In this document: piece after piece, positions 11,333 through 23,776 of the stretch
Numbering within the stretch: the stretch's first letter is position 1
How the letters are laid out: each line of letters starts with the position of its first letter
NCBI RefSeq assembly: GCF_030272615.1
Contig: NC_081414.1
Span: 304,624,164 to 304,688,163 of the forward strand
Reading direction: 5' to 3'
DNA length: 64,000 nt
Source: Cryptomeria japonica
Lineage: Eukaryota; Streptophyta; Pinopsida; Cupressales; Cupressaceae
Position numbers and translations under genes: made by a program
Notes under the pieces: model-generated
Seen by the model: the letters and a program-made list of their open reading frames with translations, nothing else
Database searches by the model: none
What the model was told of the DNA's origin: nothing

Positions 11333-12138
11333 GTCACTTTAATTCTGTCATTGTCATTCCTGTTTAGTCACTTGTTTGTGCTCTATTTTTGTTTGTCATC
11401 ATTGAGCTTTTGATATGTTGGAGTTTTATACAAGCATAATGGTATAATTGAACCATAATTACCTGAGTAAAACTTACATGGATGTTTGATATTGCAAGAC
11501 GGCACAAGCATTGAGGTATACTTGAACCAAGACGACTTGAGTGTTGCTTGCGTAAAACAGATAAGAGTTAACCATTTGTATGCGCAAAGTGGAAAAATAT
11601 CTTTAATGATATGTTTCCAATCATGTCTCGAGACAATATTTGCACCGTACGAATGATTGCCTCACAGACAAAAAACTAAGGAAAGGTATCGGATTCCTTC
11701 GTTGCTTTCTCTAGCTCGATGCATCCTCGAGTAGCTCAGGAGATCTAATGATTCAAAAATTGAAGATACAAAATAGTCAAAAATTCATGCTAGATATAAA
11801 AAAATTATAATTCAGAAAATCATCCATCCTGTGTGTGTTAAAGTTGTAGTTGGATAATGGTCTTGATTTCTAGCCTGATGAGAATTTGTTGACATTTGTT
11901 TCCTTCGTGTGTTGTGATCCTTGTTGTTTGTTCCTGGAATGCTTAAAGTGAGAGGAACGCTGCCCCTAGTCACAAATATGTATCGAAGTGGATATATACG
12001 TTGATCACCAAGCCATGGTGGATATGAGGTGGAGAACTATTTTAAGATAATCAAGGACAGTGACTACACTAAGTCTGTGTGGGATAATGTTCTGTGAATA
12101 AGTGTTGGGCGATGGCCATTAACTAAGACTTTGATGGA
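11333..12138. other. Gypsy-1 spacer between integrase end and PMD gene
   Basis: Non-coding on both strands as far as can be seen; in the sense of gypsy-1 it is the region just 3' of pol. No repeat or motif stands out beyond the minisatellites that precede it. Confidence 0.5.
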
Positions 12139-12507
12139 TCAAATGATATGAGTATTGATAGATAGAGGAGTCGTTCTCTTGCAAATAGTGCTTGTTGCTA
12201 AGTTTTCACTACTTGGTTTTATTGCACTTTTTTTGTTTTGTTCATTTTTTTTGTATTTTTCTGATTTTTTGATTTTTTTGTATTTTGTATTTTTTGGTTT
12301 TGCCGTGCATTGGACAACTAAAGTGTAGAATTTTTTCAGATGGATTTTGTTGGTTGTTTCATCAAGAACGTCCCCTTCTGAAGTTGCTAACTGATAGGTG
12401 CCTGATCTGTAGACTGATATGATGACAAAAGGACCCAACCAGCTAGGTTCAGATTTCCCCTTCTTTTCTTGATCTTGTTGATTTTTGGGATTTTCTTAGA
12501 GTACAAG
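12139..12507 (-). pseudogene. Integrase C-terminus of gypsy-1, cut off by the copia insertion
   Basis: Encodes the end of the gypsy integrase: GPFVIISVYRSGTYQLATSEGD followed by NKIHLKKFYTLVV and then a Lys-rich tail made from A-rich homopolymer runs (about 12330-12220). The upstream part is at 20856 onward, on the other side of the copia element. Gypsy-2 has the same block (GPFIVTATYGSGAYQLATPE) and a comparable Lys-rich run after it. At least one stop lies between the insertion point and 12438. Confidence 0.85.
12503..12507. repeat. Target site duplication ACAAG, left copy (copia)
   Basis: ACAAG directly precedes the TG of the copia 5' LTR and recurs after its CA at 20856-20860. The match is perfect and falls inside the gypsy-1 integrase frame. 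Confidence 0.92.
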
Positions 12508-13877
12508 TGTTGACATATGATGAAGCGGTGACAATGTATGTTGTCATTGATGTCAATATATGCTCAAGTAGGTGAACCAGTATGTACCAGTATGAATATT
12601 GGAAGCGGTTATGGTCAACCGGGATGGAGTGGACCAGTGTCGGGGTTCACTAAGTGTGACTACCGATTGGTAATCTCTGTTCAGTTCTAGGGTTTCCGGT
12701 ATGGCCTATGCGGTGCAACTGATGGTGTTTTGTGAATGATAAGGATAAGGATCGGGATGCCACGTCAGTTATGTGCAGGTGAAGGATTTCCTTGAGGATA
12801 TTGCGCGTGAAGATTTGAGCATTGAATGCCTACCTCGAGAATGTGTGATGTTCTAAGCAGTGTGTGATGTGCGCGTGATGGGTTACTGATTTCTAGATAC
12901 AGTGAAGATTGGATGATGCAAAATGAATTGAGATCTATTTTAGATCACTTCATTCTATGTAATGGATCTAACAGTCAGGATTGGACTGCTTGCAATTGTA
13001 AACCTAAAATGTTTAGGGTTTAGTGTTTATACTACTGACCGAATTGTTGTCTATAAGGTCGATGATGTTTGTTATTGTTTGTGTTGGCAAATGATGTGTT
13101 TGTGTGTTGAGATACAGAGTGTGATTACAGAGGAGTAGAGATAAAAAGGATCTACCTTAGCAAGTAGTGATGTTATCAGATCAAAGCTTTACCTGTTGAC
13201 TTCTAACCATTTCAACAGAAGTAAAATCTCTTGACTGGGTAGCTTTAATAGGCTTGTTGTAAATCCTCTAACCAGGTGACTCAAGTTCATTGAGTTCTTT
13301 AAATCCTCTAGCGAGGTAACTTTAATAGGGCTTCAATCTTTAATAGGGTTTATAGCCATCCCTTAATCGGGTGATCCCTAACAGGATCGGTTCCTAACAG
13401 AACCTTACTATAAAGTATTTAACCGAACTAGGCTCCTAACAGAGCAAACTTCAAAAGAGTTCAAAACAGGCTTGTGGGTATTCATCAGCACCGTGGTTTT
13501 TCTCATTTGGGTTTTCACGTGAAAAATTTGTGTGTTATGGGTTGTGAGTTTTCATGTGATGATTGAGTAGTTTTTTATTAAAGCTAAATATGCATGCAGT
13601 GCTAAATGATTGTGGTATTATTGATGCTACTCATGCATGACTAAACTGGTAAAGTAGCTATCAAGATCTGAGATCTGTTAAAGTACTTTTGGTTAACCGG
13701 TGTAGATGACTGAAGCATTTCTATTTAACCAGTATTGCTATGGTTAAGTACAATGGTATAGTCAATCGGTTATCTGTGTTAAGAGAGTGTCAAAGTATTG
13801 AAGCAAGTTTTTGTCTGTACTGGTTCACCCCCCTCTCACTACCGATTAGGATATTAGTTGTTCATCATTATTCATCA
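12508..13877 (+). repeat. 5' LTR of the copia element
   Basis: 1,370 bp, TGTTGACATATG...TTCATCA, matching 19474-20855 throughout with many point differences. The region 13190-13440 carries a cluster of short related pieces (CCTCTAACCAGGTGAC, CCTAACAGGATC, CCTAACAGAGC) that recur within the LTR and in the LTRs of two other families in this window. Confidence 0.95.
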
Positions 13878-13879
13878 AT

Positions 13880-13891
13880 TGGTATCAGAGC
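13880..13891 (+). other. Primer binding site (initiator tRNA-Met type)
   Basis: TGGTATCAGAGC begins two bases after the 5' LTR. This is the standard plant copia primer site complementary to the 3' end of initiator tRNA-Met. Confidence 0.92.
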
Positions 13892-13948
13892 GACTACGGG
13901 TCCTCGGTGATATAAGCTTAACTGCTTGAGGCAAAAGATCTTGCTTTA

Positions 13949-14919
13949 ATGATGAAGAGGGAAGGTCCTAAGTTCAATAGGGATAACTTCAAAATATGGA
14001 AGGACAAAATGAAGATTTATATCAAGAGTTTGGGAGCTCAACACTGGAGCTATGTTGCGAATGTCTATGTAATCCCCACTGGCACTCTGACCAATGATCA
14101 GAGAAGAGAGATTCAAGAAAATGGGCAAGTCATGGAAGCCCTTATTAGCAGCCAATTCGATATTGAGTTAATTGATGTACAAGATAAGGAAAATCCTAAG
14201 GATGTATGGGACACACTAGAAACCATTTATGGCGGTGATGAGCATGTCAAGTAGGCTAAGGAAGAAAGCCTTAGAGGAAAATTTGAAGACATGAGGATGG
14301 TTGAGGGTGAGACCATTCAACAATATGGCATAAGGATCAAGACTGTAGTTGGAGATATCAAGAGCACTGGTGGAACAATCGGTGATGCCACCATTGTCAG
14401 CAAAGTTCTAAGATCATTGTTACCGGTCTATGCAGTCAGGGTTGCCTCTATTAAGGAATTAAGGTCTATCAACAAGACAAAGGTATCTCTAGACTCTATC
14501 ATTGCAAAGTTGACTGCATATGAATTGAATAGCTATGATGGTAGTGTTTAGAAGATAGAGTCAGCCTTTAGAGCGTCTGTTTCCTCCGCACCAACCAGAA
14601 AAAGAAAAGAAGTCAACGCCAGTTATGAATCCAGGTCAAGCAGAGACATGGATGATGAGGAGATTCTGATGGAGTTTGAAGCTCTTCTTGCCAAGAAACT
14701 TTCAAAAGGCACCAAAAAATATAGAGGTAAGCTTCCTATAAAATGTTTTTCCTGCAATAAGATAGGACATATAATTGTTAACTGTCCTAACAATGATAAT
14801 GAGGATAAACCACAAAGGTTTAGAAAGTATAAAGGAGGAGGTAGGAGAAATTGTCTTGTTGTAGTGGATGAAGGTGTTACTGGTGAATAATTTGAGGATG
14901 AAGAGAATGAGGACATAGT
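13949..14919 (+). pseudogene. Copia gag, broken
   Basis: Capsid/nucleocapsid precursor. The frame starts with MMKREGPKFNRDNFKIWKDK, typical of copia gag. It runs in one phase through in-frame stops at 14252-14254, 14549-14551 and 14888-14890 (TAG, TAG, TAA). A single CCHC knuckle, CFSCNKIGHIIVNC, sits near 14742-14783, followed by a basic stretch (RRFRKYKGGGRR-like). The three stops stand where Gln would be plausible, consistent with C-to-T changes. The frame ends at the solo LTR and resumes at 16020. Confidence 0.92.
14915..14919. repeat. Target site duplication ATAGT, left copy (solo LTR)
   Basis: ATAGT precedes the solo LTR and is repeated at 16015-16019. Confidence 0.88.
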
Positions 14920-16014
14920 TGATGAATACTAAGAGGGGGGGGTGAATTAGTATATATGCCTAAGAACTTAACCAAACTCTTAAACATTTTTCCAGCAGAC
15001 CGATGTAGTAGTTTAAACAACAAACTGGTTAAAACATAAATAAGCCAAATAGCAAATAAAGCATTTACCCACATAAGCACAATCACCATAACATGAGATA
15101 TTTTGACATGGAAACCCAAATGGGAAAAACCACGGTGAGTAAAACTCACAAGTCAACTATTTGCAGAATAGTAACCAGACCGGTTAAGGTCTTACAATTT
15201 TCTTCACCAGAACAAATCCTATTAGGAATCCAGATCTCTATTAGGAGATAAATCCTGTTAGAGACTATCTTGTTAAAGGATTTCAGATCCACGACTATGA
15301 ACCACCTTGTTAGAGGATTTAAAATAGGCTTGGCTGGGCCTACCTGGTTAAGGGTTTTAGACTTGTTGAAGATAATAGTAATAAACAAGTGAATGATCTA
15401 GACGGTAGCACATAATGCTTGATTAGATCCTTGACAACTCCTTGTTAATGCATTCAAGCATTACTTCAGTCTTCTATGCTTTGCACTCTCAATCTTAGTC
15501 ACAAGATACCTTTTCTCCTCTCAAAAACTAGCACATATCAACTTCTCTTCTATATATATAAAACCCTAGACATGATGTCCTTATATAGGAACTTGATTTC
15601 ATGTCGGTCCAATAGGATTAGACTATAATTTCCTAGGCATAGTGCATCTAGACACATTTGGTAACACGACACAGAAACACCGCAAAAGTATCGTTGGATG
15701 ATAACTCATCACACATTACACGTATACCGATTAATTACATATACCAATCACCAGTTAAAAAGTGAAGACTGGAAAACTGGATCATAGTCGATCTGATCAA
15801 AAGATTAACTGCCGCTCGAGGTCTTCGTTCCGCTTGAGGTCTTCATACCACTTTACCGATAAGGTTCTTCTTCAAAACTTCGATAGTCTTCAACAAATAA
15901 AGACTATACATACAATACTAGTTAGAACATCTTCCGATTGAGAATAATTTGTTTATCAAATAAGTGTGTGTCCATCAATGACAATCACAACTAATCATCA
16001 TCAAAATACCAACA
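14920..16014 (-). mobile_element. Solo LTR of a copia-like element
   Basis: 1,095 bp with TG...CA ends and perfect ATAGT duplications, inserted between gag and protease of the copia element. On the minus strand it starts TGTTGGTATTTTG and ends with the CACCCCCCC-CTCTTAGTATTCATCA arrangement that also ends the host copia LTR. It contains no coding sequence and no second LTR, so it is what remains after LTR-LTR recombination. It is a different family from its host. Confidence 0.9.
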
Positions 16015-16019
16015 ATAGT

Positions 16020-19000
16020 GTTTGTAGTTGTAAAGGAAGAGGTGTCTGATCAGAAAGCCCTTGTCTCTCGCATTGACAACTCTACTGAGTGGATCATTGA
16101 TAGCGGGTGTTCTCACCACATGACCAGTGACTAGAGAAATTTTGTCTCTGGAAGAATACGATGGAGGTGTTGTCCGGTTTGGCAATGATGCACCTTGCAT
16201 GGTGAAAGGAAAAGGATCCATCTCACTGAATGGAAAGAGCAGTGTGGATGATGTCTACTGGGTGGAAGGCCTTAAGCACAAACTTTTGAGTGTTGCTCTA
16301 TTGAACGAAAAAGGACTCATTCTGGAGTTCAAAGGTGGAGTCTGCAGAATAACTGGAAATAGAGGTGAACCTATTGCCACCGATAAGCAGACCAGAGGAA
16401 ACTTGTTTTAGCTGAATGCCAAGATTAGTCAGTGCCTGATGGCAAAGTTTGATGACAGCTGGATATGGCATAGGAGACTTTGTCATATGAATTTTGATAA
16501 TATTGTAAAGGCTACTAATATTAAGGCAGTAAGAGGATTGCCTTTGTTGAACAAACCAGAGAATGTTAACTTGGGAAGATGTCTTCCTCAACATTCAAAG
16601 GTAAGTTTTTTTCAGCAGAGAACTTACTTGATCTAGTGCATACCAATCTGTGTGGTCCAATGAAAACTAGAAGCCTTTAGGGAGATCAATATTTCATGAT
16701 TCTTACCGATGACTACTCAAGAATGATGTGGGTCATATTCTTGAAAGACAAGTCCGAGGCGTTTGGAAAGTTCAAAGCCTTTAGAGCATTGGTGGAGAAG
16801 GAGAACGACATAAGAATAAAATGTTTAAGAACCAATCAGGGAGGTGAATTCACTTCTGATGAATTCAACAAGTACTGTGAAGAGAATGACATCAAGAGGC
16901 AGTTGTCTACCCCAAGGACACCACAACAGAATGGCATAGCAGAAAGGAATAACAAGATTGTAGTTGAAGCGGCCAAAACTATGTTGATCCAAGGAAAGGT
17001 TGCTCACACTTTTTGGAGAGAAGCGGTGAGCACTGTAGTCTATACCATAAACCGGGTACTCATCAAGAAAGGTAAAGACAAAACCCCGTATGAGTAGTGG
17101 AACGAGATAACTCCTAATGTGAGCTATTTTAAAGTGTTTGGTAGTAAGTGCTATATCAGGAGAGGTGAGCATCTGAGTAAGTTTGATGCTAAATGTGATG
17201 AAGGAATATTTTTGGTATATTCCACTAAAAGCAAAGCTCTAAAATGCTACAACAACAGTACTCAGAAAATTGTTGAGAGTATCAATGTCAGGGTTGATGA
17301 ATCCCTTGAGGAAACTTGCAGCAAGCAAGCGAAAGATGAACCGGGTGTAGCCTTCTGGGAACCGGTTAAGAAGGAAACAAGTTGCAAACACCAGAAAGAC
17401 CTCAGTGTTCCTATACCAGTAGAAGTTGAAGCAGGTGAAGAAGAAGATGAAGTGGAAGAAGAAGAGGAAAAGCAAGTAGAACCATCTAGGGTCATTCCTA
17501 GGTATGTGAAACTACATCATGATCTGAAGCAGATCATAGGAGATAAATATGCAGGGATACTCACAAGGAGAAAGGTGAAAGAAAACTCTTGCATGATTTT
17601 AGAATTTGAGCCTATGACCACTAGAGAGGCACTTACCGATGAAGACTGGATAAAGGCAATGGAAGAGGAGCTGGACTAGATAGAAAAGAATGCAACATGG
17701 TCCTTGGTAACCAAACCGGAACATAAGAGTGTAATTGGTACCAAATGGGTCTTTAGAAATAAGCTGAATGAAGAAGGCATAGTGGTAAGGAACAAGGCAA
17801 GACTTGTATGCAGGGGATATGCTCAGGAAGAGGGAGAAGACTATGGAGAAACCTTTGCCCTAGTGGCTAGACTAGAAGGTGTTCAAATGCTACTTGCATT
17901 TGTAGCATTCAAGGGATTCAAAGTATACCAGATGGATGTGAAGTCTGCATTCCTGAATGGAAACCTAGAAGAAGAAGTGTATATTGAGCAACCAAATGGG
18001 TTTCCTTTGTTAGAAGATAGTAACATGGTGTGTAGATTACACAAGGCCATGTATGGATTGAAACAAGCACCGAGGGCATGGTATGAATGGTTACACTCTC
18101 ATCTTGTGAAGATAGGATTTCAGAGAACAAGTGAGGACAACAACATCTACCTGAAATATGAAGGTGATCAGATTTTGATCTATGAAGTATTTGTAGATGA
18201 CATAATCTTCGGAGGAGATGATGAAATAAGCCATGCATTTGCAGATAAAATGAAGAAAGAGTTTGAGTTGTCTCTGATTGGCAAGATAAAGTTCTTCATT
18301 GGTCTATAGATTCAATAGATGAAGGAGGGTATCTTCATTACCCAATCCAAGTATATCAAAGAGGTATTGAAGACTTTTGGCATGGAGGAGAGCAAACCGG
18401 TTGGAACATCAATTGTGACCAGTGGCAAATTGACTAAGGAGGATGACTTAACGTTGGTGAATGAGAAGGAGTACCAGTCAATGATCAAAAATCTTCACTA
18501 TGTGGTGCACAACAGACTGGATATTGCTCATGCAGTGGGCATAGTGGTCCATTTTCAGAAGAGTCCAAGAGAATCCCACTTGGTAGCAGTAAAGAGGATT
18601 CTTAGATACCTGAAAGGGATAGTTGATTATGGACTGTGGTATCCATACAATGGCGATGTTGGTCTCAAAGTGCTTACCGATGCAGATTGGGCAAGTAATG
18701 TGGACGACCGGAAGAGCACAACCGATGGAGCGTTCTTCCTTGGTGGAAGAATAGTCTCCTAGACGAGTAAGAAATGAAGTTGTATTTCCCAATCTATAGC
18801 TAAAGCAAAGTATGTGGCATTATTTATGAACTACACTCAGGCAATCTGGATGAAGCATGTATTGAATGGCCTCAAAGTGCCTATATCTGAACCAGTGAGT
18901 ATTTTCTGTGATAATACTAGTGCAGTCAATATTTCCAAAAATCCAGTATTGCATGCTAGGACAAAGCATATTGAGCTCAAGTATCATTTCTTGAGAGAAA

Positions 19001-19143
19001 AGGTTCAGAATAAAGAGGTTGTATTAGAACATGTTTCCAATAAGGAACAATTAGTAGACATATTCACTAAGCCCTTATCAAGGACTACATTTACCTATTT
19101 GAGAGGTGAATTAGGGGTTCTGCCCCTTCATGAAGTAAATTAA
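16020..19143 (+). pseudogene. Copia pol: protease, integrase, RT, RNase H, broken
   Basis: Protease is marked by WIIDSGCSHHMT near 16090-16125. A pre-integrase zinc region has WIWHRRLCHMNFDNI near 16460. Integrase has the first acidic pair in LTDDYSRM, then RTNQGGEF, where an Asn stands at the second catalytic Asp, then IAERNN with the Glu. RT carries [46 protein letters not shown] and the catalytic [10 protein letters not shown]. RNase H has LTDADWAS and CDNTSAVNISKNP, but Lys replaces Glu in AKAKYVAL. All parts from 16696 on are in one phase; a single frameshift lies near 16600. About ten stops are TAG or TGA. Dead integrase and RNase H sites add to the stops. Confidence 0.93.
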
Positions 19144-19473
19144 AAATGTCTGCTCCACATGAGTTAGGTACTACAATGACAAATCTTACAGGATTGATGT
19201 GTTGAAGGATGCTACTCCATAGGGGGAGCAGTATAGTGGAGCTTGGAAGCTTCTGCCTCCACTTTGGCATTACTATCAAAGGGGGAGAAGATATCAGATG
19301 ATGTATTGCGGAGAAGATATATGGTAGAATGCAGAATGTACATTGACCAGTCCAGATGGTGGTGGTTGTGATCTTTTAAACCAATATATGTCAACCGGTA
19401 CATGTTATTAAGCATGGTGTAGACACTGAGCAATGATATACTGAGTATTGCCATCAATACCAAAGGGGGAGAT
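19144..19473 (+). other. Copia 3' untranslated region with polypurine tract
   Basis: Contains three GGGGGAG-type purine tracts (19214-19226, 19276-19288, 19461-19472). The last, CAAAGGGGGAGAT, abuts the 3' LTR and is the expected plus-strand primer. The two upstream copies could be accessory primers. Confidence 0.75.
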
Positions 19474-20855
19474 TGTTGGCATATGATGAAGTGGTGACAA
19501 TGTATGTTCTCATTGATGTCAATATATGCTCAAGCAGGTGAACCAGTATGCACCAATATGAATATTGGAAGTGGTTATGGTCAACCGGGATGGAGTGGAC
19601 CGGTGTCGGGGTTCACTAAGTGTGACTACTGGTTGGTAGTCTCTATTCAGTTATAGGGTTTCCGGTATGGCCTGTGTGGTGCAACCGATGGTGTTTTATG
19701 AATGATAAGGATAAGGATCAGGATGCCACATCAATTATGTGCATGTGAAAGATTTCCTTGAGGATCTTGCATGTGAAGATCAAATGCATTGAATGCCTAC
19801 CTCAGGAATGCGTGATGTTCTGCGTGGTGTGTGATGTGCGCATGATGGGTTACTGATTTCTAGATGCGGTGAAGATTGGATGATGCAAAATGACTTGAGA
19901 TATGTTTTAGATCACTTCATTCTATGCAATGGATCTAATGATCAGGATTGGACCGCTTGTAATTGTAAACCTAAAATGTTTCGGGTTTAGGGATTATGCT
20001 ACCGACCTAATTGTTGTCTATAAGGTCGATGATGTTTGTTATTGTTTGTGTTGGAAAATGATGTGTTTGTGTGCTGAGATACTTGCCAAACCAGAGTGTG
20101 ATTGCAAAGGAGAGGAGCTGAAAAGGATCTGCCTTAGCAAGTAGTGTTGTATCAGATCAAATCTTTACCTGTTGACTTCTAACCATTTCAACAGAAGGAA
20201 AATCCCTTGACCGGGTAGCTTTAACAGGCTTGTTGCAAATCCTCTAACCAAGTGACTCAAGTTCATTGAGTTATTTAAATTTTCTAGTGAGGTAACCTTT
20301 AATAGGGTTTCAACCTTTAACAGGGTTTATAGCCATCCCTTAACTGGGTGATCCCTAACAGGATCGGTTCCTAACAAAACCTTATTGTAAAGTCTTTAAT
20401 CGGACTAGGCTCCTAACAGAGCGGACTTCAAAAGAGTTCAAATCAAACTTGTGGGTATTCATCCCCACCGTGGTTTTTCCCATTTGGGTTTCCACGTGAA
20501 AAATTTGTGTGTTATGGGTTGCGAATTTTCATGTGATGATTGAGTAGTTTTTTATTAAAGTTGAATATGCATGCAGTGCTAAATGATTGTGGTATTATTG
20601 ATGCTACTCATGCATGACTAAACTAGTAAAGTAGCTATCAAGATCTGAGATCCGTTAAAGTACTTTTGGTTAACTGATGTAGATGACTGAAGCATTTCTA
20701 TTTTAACCTGTATTGCTATGGTTAAGTACAGTGGTATAGTCAATCAGTTATCTATGTTAAGAGAGTGTCAAAGTATTGAAGCAAGTTTTTGTCTGTACTG
20801 ATTCACCCCCCTCTCACTACCGATTAGGATATTATTTGTTCATCATTATTCATCA
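19474..20855 (+). repeat. 3' LTR of the copia element
   Basis: 1,382 bp, TGTTGGCATATG...TTCATCA, the partner of 12508-13877. Point differences are scattered along its length; short frames inside it are not genes. Confidence 0.95.
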
Positions 20856-20860
20856 ACAAG
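20856..20860. repeat. Target site duplication ACAAG, right copy (copia)
   Basis: Second copy of the duplication seen at 12503-12507; from here the gypsy-1 integrase continues on the minus strand. Confidence 0.92.
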
Positions 20861-21985
20861 ATCACTGACTTTGAAAGCCCTTGGGATGACTTTGTGATTG
20901 TAGCTCCTGCACATTCGTTGTTGGTATTCTTTGAGATGGTCATAGGCATGTTGGCATTTTTCATCAAGAAGCTCTAGTTCATGCAACCTGTTGACTTGAT
21001 ATTCCTCATCTGGTATGAGGCCCTTCAAAGATAATCTGAGAGATGGGATTTCTACCTCAAGAGGTAGAATTGCTTCTGATCCATACACCAATGAATAAGG
21101 TGAAGCCCCTGTAGGTGTCTGAATGCTATTCCTACATGCCTAGAGTGTCGGATTGAGTTGTACATGCCAATATTTACCCGTATCATTTACTATTTTCTTG
21201 AGGATTTTCAATATTGTTTTATTTGATACTTCTGTAGTAAGGTGTAGAGAAGCGATGTTGGATTTTGAATCTTTCACATAGCTCTCGTACGTCTTGATTT
21301 TTGAAAGGACACCCATTGTCTGTGATGATGGAACTAGGATTTCCATATCTGCAAATGAGATAATTGAGAGTAAACGAGGTGATCTGTTTTCCAGTTACTG
21401 TGTTCATCGAGACTGCTTCAATCCATTTTGTGAAATACTTTGTTGCAGTAATAATGAACTTGTGTCCATTTGAAGAAAAAGGATGAATTTTCCCTACTAA
21501 ATCAAGTCCCCATTGACAGAAAGGCCAAGATGTGCTAAATGGTTGTAGCTCGTGTGCTGGTGCATGGATAAGATTGCCATGAATTTGGCATTTAGGACAT
21601 TTCTTTGCGAATTGATAACTCTTTCTCCATTGTCGGTCAATAATATCCCATTCTCAGAAGTTTCTTAGCGAGAGTAGGACCACTTGAATGTGTACCACAG
21701 ATACCCTTGTGAAGCTCATGTAAGGCTGAGTCGGATTCATTACGATCAAGGTAACGAAGAAGAGTACCATCTAGACCTCGACCGTAAAGGGTGTCAGCGG
21801 TTAAGGTATACCAGGTAGCTTGTCGAATGAAGCTGCATTTTTGGTTGTGAGATAGGTCAAGTGGAAGGGTATTGTTCTTAAGATATTCATAGATTGTCCC
21901 ATATAGAGGGGAGTCTGAATCGATTAAGGCATAGATGACTTAGGATGCAAAGTTGTCATAGGCTTGGGAAAATAGTTGCTCTACC
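20856..21985 (-). pseudogene. Gypsy-1 integrase, N-terminal and core part, broken
   Basis: Begins near 21980 with the zinc-binding region: a HELHKGICG block near 21720-21690 and KKCPKCQ near 21620-21590, together the HHCC finger. The core keeps WGLDLVGKIHP (first Asp), IITDNGCPF (second Asp) and a Glu in TEVSNKT. A small deletion and frameshift fall just before that Glu, near 21235. The SLVYGSEAILPLEVEIPSL block at 21085-21030 is typical of gypsy integrases. The frame is cut at 20856 by the copia insertion; its last part lies at 12139-12507. Confidence 0.88.
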
Positions 21986-22009
21986 AAGAACTCATAACGA
22001 CTCTATTTC

Positions 22010-22490
22010 TTAGGAATTTGCAGTAGTGAAGCGATAGTGGCCATTGCATCAACCGCTCTGTTGTCCAACCTTGGTATTTTCTTGAAGGTGATGTGTACAA
22101 AGTACTATTTGAAATCATCTACCATTCTCTTATAGGACATTAGTTTATCATCCTTTGTCTGATATTCATCGTTGATTTGATTGATAACTAATTGAGAATA
22201 TCCATAGACTCTCAATTATGTGATTCTCCATTCCACAACTATTTTGATTCCTGTGACTAGAGCTTCATATTCAACAATGTTGCTGGTGCATGGAAACATC
22301 AGTCTATAAGATCGTGGAATATTGTGCCCTTCTAGAGTGACAAACAAGATGCCGACACCCGATCCTTATTGGGTATAGGATCTATCAAAGTACATGGTCC
22401 ATTGCTTGGGTGTGAGTTTAAGGACATCCATGTCTGGAAATTTCACCTGCATAGGTTGTTTACCTGGTAGCTGTGCTTCAGCCAGTTGAT
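22010..22490 (-). pseudogene. Second (archaeal-type) RNase H of gypsy-1, broken
   Basis: An additional RNase H between the RT-linked RNase H and integrase, diagnostic of the Tat lineage. Visible blocks are TMYFDRSYT (first Asp), NIVEYEALVTG (Glu), RVYGYSQLVI, where Tyr replaces the expected Asp of a YGDSQLV motif, and NRAVDAMATIASLL (last Asp). At least two stops interrupt it. The equivalent domain in gypsy-2 is at 41600-42080, which confirms the assignment. Confidence 0.8.
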
Positions 22491-22559
22491 CTGCAATTAT
22501 CTGTCCTTTGATAGCCCAACGTTCTATGTACTAGATATCAAACTCACTGAGAATCATGA

Positions 22560-23696
22560 TCCATTTAGCCAATCGGCTTGTAAGAGTTGTTTTGCTGAGT
22601 AAATACTAAAGAGGATTAATTTTTGTGAGTATCTGAATTTTGTGAGCTAGCATGTAGTGGCAGAACTTTTGAGAGGTGAATACCACTACTAGGCAAGCCT
22701 TCTCGATGAATATATAGTTTAGCTCATAGCCATTTAAAGTTTCGTTGATGTAATATATAGCTTGTTCCTTGCCTTCTAGATTTTCTTGTGCTAGCAGTGC
22801 CCCCAATGATACTTTTGTTGTTGATATGTAGAGAATGAGTGACTTTCCTGCTATTGGCGATACCAAGACTGGTAGATTCATTAGATATTGCTTGAGTTGG
22901 TAGAATGATTCCGCACACTTGGCTTCCCATCTGAAAGGTATGTTTTTTATGTAGCAGATAATTGAATGGTAGACTTTTATCTGCTAGTTGGGCTGTGAAT
23001 CACCTGATAGACTGCAGTCGTCCTTGTAGAGATCTGAGTTGGCTAATGTTCGTGGGAGGTGGCATCTCCATGATAGCATGTATCTTCACTGGATCTACTT
23101 CAATGCCCTTTGCTGACACAATGTAGCCTAAAAGTTTTTCTGATGTGACCCCGAAGACACACTTCTTAGGGTTTAGTCTGACCTTGAATTGTTCCAATCT
23201 TTGAAAGATTTTATCTAATATACCTAGATGTTCTTCTCGGGTGAATGACTTAGCCAGTAAATCATCCACATAGTCCTCCATGAAGGTATGCATCATATCA
23301 TGGAAGATTGTCGTCATGGCTCTTTGATAAGTTTCCCCATCATTCTTCAAGACAAAATGCATGGCGTTCCAACAATACGTTCCCCATGGATAGGTGAACG
23401 CAGTTTTATCTTGATCCTCTAGGGCAATTTTAAATGGATTATAGCTAGAGAAACCATCCATTAATGATAACATTGTGTGGCCTACTGTTAGATCCACAAT
23501 TATGTCGATGCTTGGCAAAGGAAAGTAATCCTTTGGACATCTCTAAAATGTGTGCATATTCTGATGCTTCCGTTAGGTTTTGAAACTGGTACAATGTTTG
23601 AAATCCATTTAGCATAATCTATAGGTCGAATGAATCCGACGTCTAATAACTTCTTTAGTTCAACTTTTACCAATATTGCTACATGCAGATTCATCT
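22560..23696 (-). pseudogene. Gypsy-1 reverse transcriptase and RNase H, N-terminus lost
   Basis: RT blocks in order: GFIRPIDYAKWISNIVPV, SLMDGFSSYN, TAFTYPWGTYCW, QRAMTTIFHDMMHTFMEDYVDDLLAKS (shown here by its FMEDYVDDLL core, 23290-23250) and LLGYIVSAKGIEVDP. The catalytic YVDD is intact. RNase H follows with LYISTTKVSLGALLAQ and NYIFIEKACLVVVF. Frame changes occur near 23520 and 22980. The RT N-terminal extension and everything before it are missing: at 23700 the pol sequence ends against a scrap of LTR. Confidence 0.9.
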
Positions 23697-23723
23697 TTCT
23701 TAATATTTAAACATAAACAAGTT

Positions 23724-23776
23724 TGATATTTTATTAGCAAAATGACTATAAGTTTGATGCATGAAACTTGGATATA
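23724..23776. repeat. Internal scrap of gypsy-1 LTR
   Basis: About 52 bp match the LTR around 27048-27100 (gatattttattagcaaaat ... gaaacttggatat) with almost no differences. It joins the truncated RT to the leader, exactly where gag and protease should be. This points to a deletion rejoined through LTR sequence or a template switch during reverse transcription. Confidence 0.75.

Larger units (their letters stand above)
12508..20855 (+). mobile_element. Ty1/copia LTR retrotransposon inserted in gypsy-1 integrase
   Basis: 8,348 bp with TG...CA LTRs of 1.37-1.38 kb, an initiator-Met-type primer site, gag, and pol in copia order (protease, integrase, RT, RNase H), then a polypurine tract. A solo LTR of another family interrupts it at 14920-16014. 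One frameshift and about a dozen stops disable it, but the domains are easily read, so it is younger than its host gypsy-1. Confidence 0.95.

Noticed and set aside
19929-20144. 71-codon open frame in the copia 3' LTR
   Set aside because: Lies wholly inside a non-coding LTR and is broken in the other LTR.
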